A stretch of 64,000 nucleotides of DNA from CAVOEB01 sp965249645 (GTDB taxonomy: Bacteria > Pseudomonadota > Alphaproteobacteria > UBA828 > JAPUJA01). A model generated the notes under the pieces. That model saw only the letters and a list, made by a program, of their open reading frames with translations, did no database searches and had not been told where the DNA came from. Shown one piece after another: positions 62,014 through 64,000 of the stretch. Both the position numbers and the translations under genes were made by a program. The stretch lies in contig CBDFML010000012.1 in NCBI GenBank assembly GCA_965249645.1, positions 1,612,001 to 1,676,000 on the forward strand, in the 5' to 3' direction. How positions within the stretch are numbered: position 1 is the stretch's first letter; every line of letters starts with the position of its first letter.

Positions 62014-63287
62014 TGACGGGCCCGAACCAAACCCCGCATCCCCACCATCCCGCCGCCGAGGTCTTCCCGATAATGACCGGCGCCGAGTTCGATCGCCTCG
62101 TCGAGGACATCCGCGGCCACGGCCTCCGGGAGGCCATCTGGCTCGATGCGCAAGGCCGCATCCTCGACGGACGCAATCGCGACCGTGCCTGCCGGCTCGC
62201 CGCCGTGCCGCCGGCCTACCGGGTCTACGACGGCGGCGATCCGACGGCCTTCATCGTCAGCCTCAACCTTCACCGCCGCCATCTGAGCGAGAGCCAGCGG
62301 GCCATGGTGGCGGCGAGACTGGTGAATATCCGGCAAGGGGAAATCGGAAAGCACCGCGCGATCTCAGAAACGCAAATTTGCGTTTCTGAGGCCTCCGACC
62401 TCGTGAATACCTCCAAACGCTCCGTCAACAATGCCCGCCGGGTAGGAGACAAAGGGAGCGCTTTGCTCCAGGACGCCGTCGACCAGGGGCTGGTCGCGGT
62501 CAGCGACGCCGCCGCCATCGTCGACCGTTCGTCCGAAGAGCAGGATGCCCTGGTCGACGCCATCCGCTCGGGCAAACACAAGACCCTGCGCCGCGCCGCC
62601 GCAGCCCGCCGCCGAGACAACCGCGAGACGCCGCCCGCGGACATGCCCGCGCACGACGGCCGCATGCGGCTGTTCGCCGCCGCCGTCGCCGATGTACACG
62701 AACACATCGAGCCCGGCAGCGTCGATTGCATCGTCACCGATCCACCCTACCCGCGCGCTTTCTTGCCGGTCTACGGCGATCTGGCGCGGACCGCCGCCCG
62801 GGTTCTCCGCCCCGGCGGTTGCTGCCTGGTCATGGCCGGGCAGTCCTATCTGCCCGAGATCATCGCCGCCATGACGCCGCACCTTCGCTACCACTGGACG
62901 GTGGCCTACCTCACCCCGGGCGGCCAGTCGGTCCAGCTCTGGGAGCGCAAGGTCAACACCTTCTGGAAGCCGGTTCTGTGGTTCGTCAACGACCCGGACG
63001 ACGCCGGATACCCGGGCGAGTGGGTCGGCGACGTGGCGCGCAGCGATGCCAACGACAAGCGTTTCCATCACTGGGGGCAGTCCGAGAGCGGCATGGCCGA
63101 TCTGGTGCGCCGCTTCACCCGTGCCGGCGAGACGGTGTTCGATCCGTTCCTCGGCGGCGGCACCACCGGCGTCGCGGCCCTCGGCCTGAACCGCCTGTTC
63201 ATCGGCTCCGACAGCGATGGGGCGGCCGTGAAACAGGCCCGCGGCCGTCTCCTGGAGACCCTGCGGGAGGTTCGCCATGCGGGTTAG
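62013..63287 (+). CDS. ParB-domain DNA methyltransferase
   Basis: A 424-residue protein. The N-terminal ParB/Srx-like domain (about 15-105: EFDRLVEDIRGHGLREAIWL, ILDGRNRDRACRLA) continues with a helical linker. Its DNA holds a palindromic stretch around AAACGCAAATTTGCGTTTC at 62367. The beta-class methyltransferase follows with IVTDPPYPRAFLP (about 241) and FDPFLGGGTTGVAALG (about 375). It is an intact counterpart of the broken gene at 30031-31293 though only distantly alike. Probably protects element DNA or regulates by methylation. Confidence 0.85.
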   Translation: MTGPNQTPHPHHPAAEVFPIMTGAEFDRLVEDIRGHGLREAIWLDAQGRILDGRNRDRACRLAAVPPAYRVYDGGDPTAFIVSLNLHRRHLSESQRAMVAARLVNIRQGEIGKHRAISETQICVSEASDLVNTSKRSVNNARRVGDKGSALLQDAVDQGLVAVSDAAAIVDRSSEEQDALVDAIRSGKHKTLRRAAAARRRDNRETPPADMPAHDGRMRLFAAAVADVHEHIEPGSVDCIVTDPPYPRAFLPVYGDLARTAARVLRPGGCCLVMAGQSYLPEIIAAMTPHLRYHWTVAYLTPGGQSVQLWERKVNTFWKPVLWFVNDPDDAGYPGEWVGDVARSDANDKRFHHWGQSESGMADLVRRFTRAGETVFDPFLGGGTTGVAALGLNRLFIGSDSDGAAVKQARGRLLETLREVRHAG

Positions 63288-63700
63288 ACAGGAACGCTCG
63301 GGCTGGCGCGACCGGGAACTCTCGCTCCGCCATCGCCGCTGGGGCTGGAACTGTCCGGCGATCGACATCGACTTCCTGGAGTTCCATGCCGGTGAGCCGG
63401 TGGCCCTGATCGAGTGCAAGCTGGAACATGCCCAGCCCTGGGACCTCGACGGCAAGCCGGCGCGCGCCTTCATGCGCCTCGCCGAACGGGCGGGCCTTCC
63501 CGCCTTCTACGTGGTGCGCGCGGCCGATTTCTCGTGGTGGCGGGTGCGGGCGCTCAACGGTCTCGCCCGCAAGCCATCTGGGCGGGACCGAGCGCCGGCT
63601 CACGGAACCCGAGTTCATCTCGCTGCTCTATGCGCTGCGGGGCCTCGATCTGCCGCCGGAAACGGCCGCCCGGGGCTATTGCCGGGAGGATCGGTCCTGA
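63277..63700 (+). pseudogene. Small nuclease-like phage protein, frameshifted
   Basis: From ATG 63277 the protein reads WGWNCPAIDIDFLEFHAGE, then VALIECKLEHAQPWDL, a D...ExK pattern of VRR-NUC/PD-(D/E)XK nucleases. After RALNGLARK the coherent ending (LGGTERRLTEPEFISLLYAL, PPETAARGYCREDRS) is in another frame. One extra base near 63570-63575 explains it. The stop at 63698-63700 overlaps the next start. Confidence 0.65.
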
Positions 63701-64000
63701 TGTTGGACTACAACCATTCGGCCGGCTTCGCCGAGGGCATCAACGCGCTGATCGACGCAGGCCTGGAAGCGGAGAACGCCGCGCGGACGCCGCGCGCCTA
63801 TCTCGGCGGCTCGCGCCTCGGCGTGCCGTGCGAGCGCGCGCTCCAGTACGAGTATGCCCAGCGCCCAAGGACGACGGCGCCGACTTCGACGGCAAGACGC
63901 TGCGCATCTTCGCCGCCGGCCACCTGTTCGAGGACCTCGCCGCCGGCTGGCTCCGCGCCGCCGGGTTCGAGCTCTACACCACCCGCGGCAACCGGCCGGA
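63700..64000 (+). pseudogene. Cas4/RecB-like exonuclease, 5' part, frameshifted and cut by window edge
   Basis: ATG 63700-63702 begins MLDYNHSAGFAEGINALIDA; YLGGSRLGVPCERALQYEYA is the N-terminal Cys motif of Cas4-like phage exonucleases. After that the coherent continuation (KDDGADFDGKTLRIFAAGHL, FEDLAAGWLRAAGFELY) needs one more base near 63860-63866. It corresponds to the complete nuclease at 41197-42243 of element 1. The catalytic part is outside the window. Confidence 0.65.

Overview
The window is GC-rich DNA (roughly two thirds GC by eye) from an alphaproteobacterium. A DUF1491 gene, TadE/TadG-type pilus genes, a hydantoinase/oxoprolinase pair and a GTTC-N7-GTTC SOS box all point that way, and a Rhodospirillales-like host is a reasonable but unproven guess.

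Host region (1-19.8 kb): a cluster of nitrogen-compound and amino-acid catabolism genes. It holds an agmatinase-type ureohydrolase (cut by the window edge), acyl-CoA dehydrogenase, MBL hydrolase, PuuE-like polysaccharide deacetylase, carbon-nitrogen hydrolase, M24 peptidase, class V aminotransferase and a dimethylargininase-like guanidine hydrolase. A thioredoxin/CcdA pair, DUF1491, and a methyltransferase-HyuA-HyuB operon with overlapping start and stop codons follow. A broken pentapeptide-repeat membrane gene is inserted beside a duplicated 3' end of the dimethylargininase gene. The region ends with Tad-type genes; the last one is truncated.

Element 1 (about 19.8-50.3 kb): a degraded lambda-like prophage read mainly on the minus strand. 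Its packaging/head module (TerS, TerL, gpW, portal, S49 protease with a nested scaffold start, decoration protein) breaks off 59 codons into the major capsid gene, and no tail genes are present. Further right are a ParB-domain DNA methyltransferase with an in-frame stop, RuvC-like resolvase, primase-helicase, Cas4-like nuclease, an S24 repressor and a RecQ-topoisomerase IA pair. Between head and replication modules (26.6-34.8 kb) is an accessory zone with AT-rich cargo genes, a NYN RNase, a putative nuclease flanked by 133-bp inverted-repeat elements, an ankyrin protein, and three distinct repeat arrays.

Element 2 (about 50.3 kb to beyond 64 kb): begins at the 3' half of a tRNA-Met(CAU) gene, a typical attachment site. 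It carries two HNH-like genes, a tyrosine integrase, an XRE/ImmA switch under a probable SOS box, and a rightward early operon (excisionase-like HTH, RecA-fold ATPase, helicase, ParB-methyltransferase, nucleases). Several of its genes are diverged relatives of element 1 genes.

Several genes carry single-base indels or in-frame stops, in host as well as phage genes. These may be real decay or sequence errors and need read-level checking.
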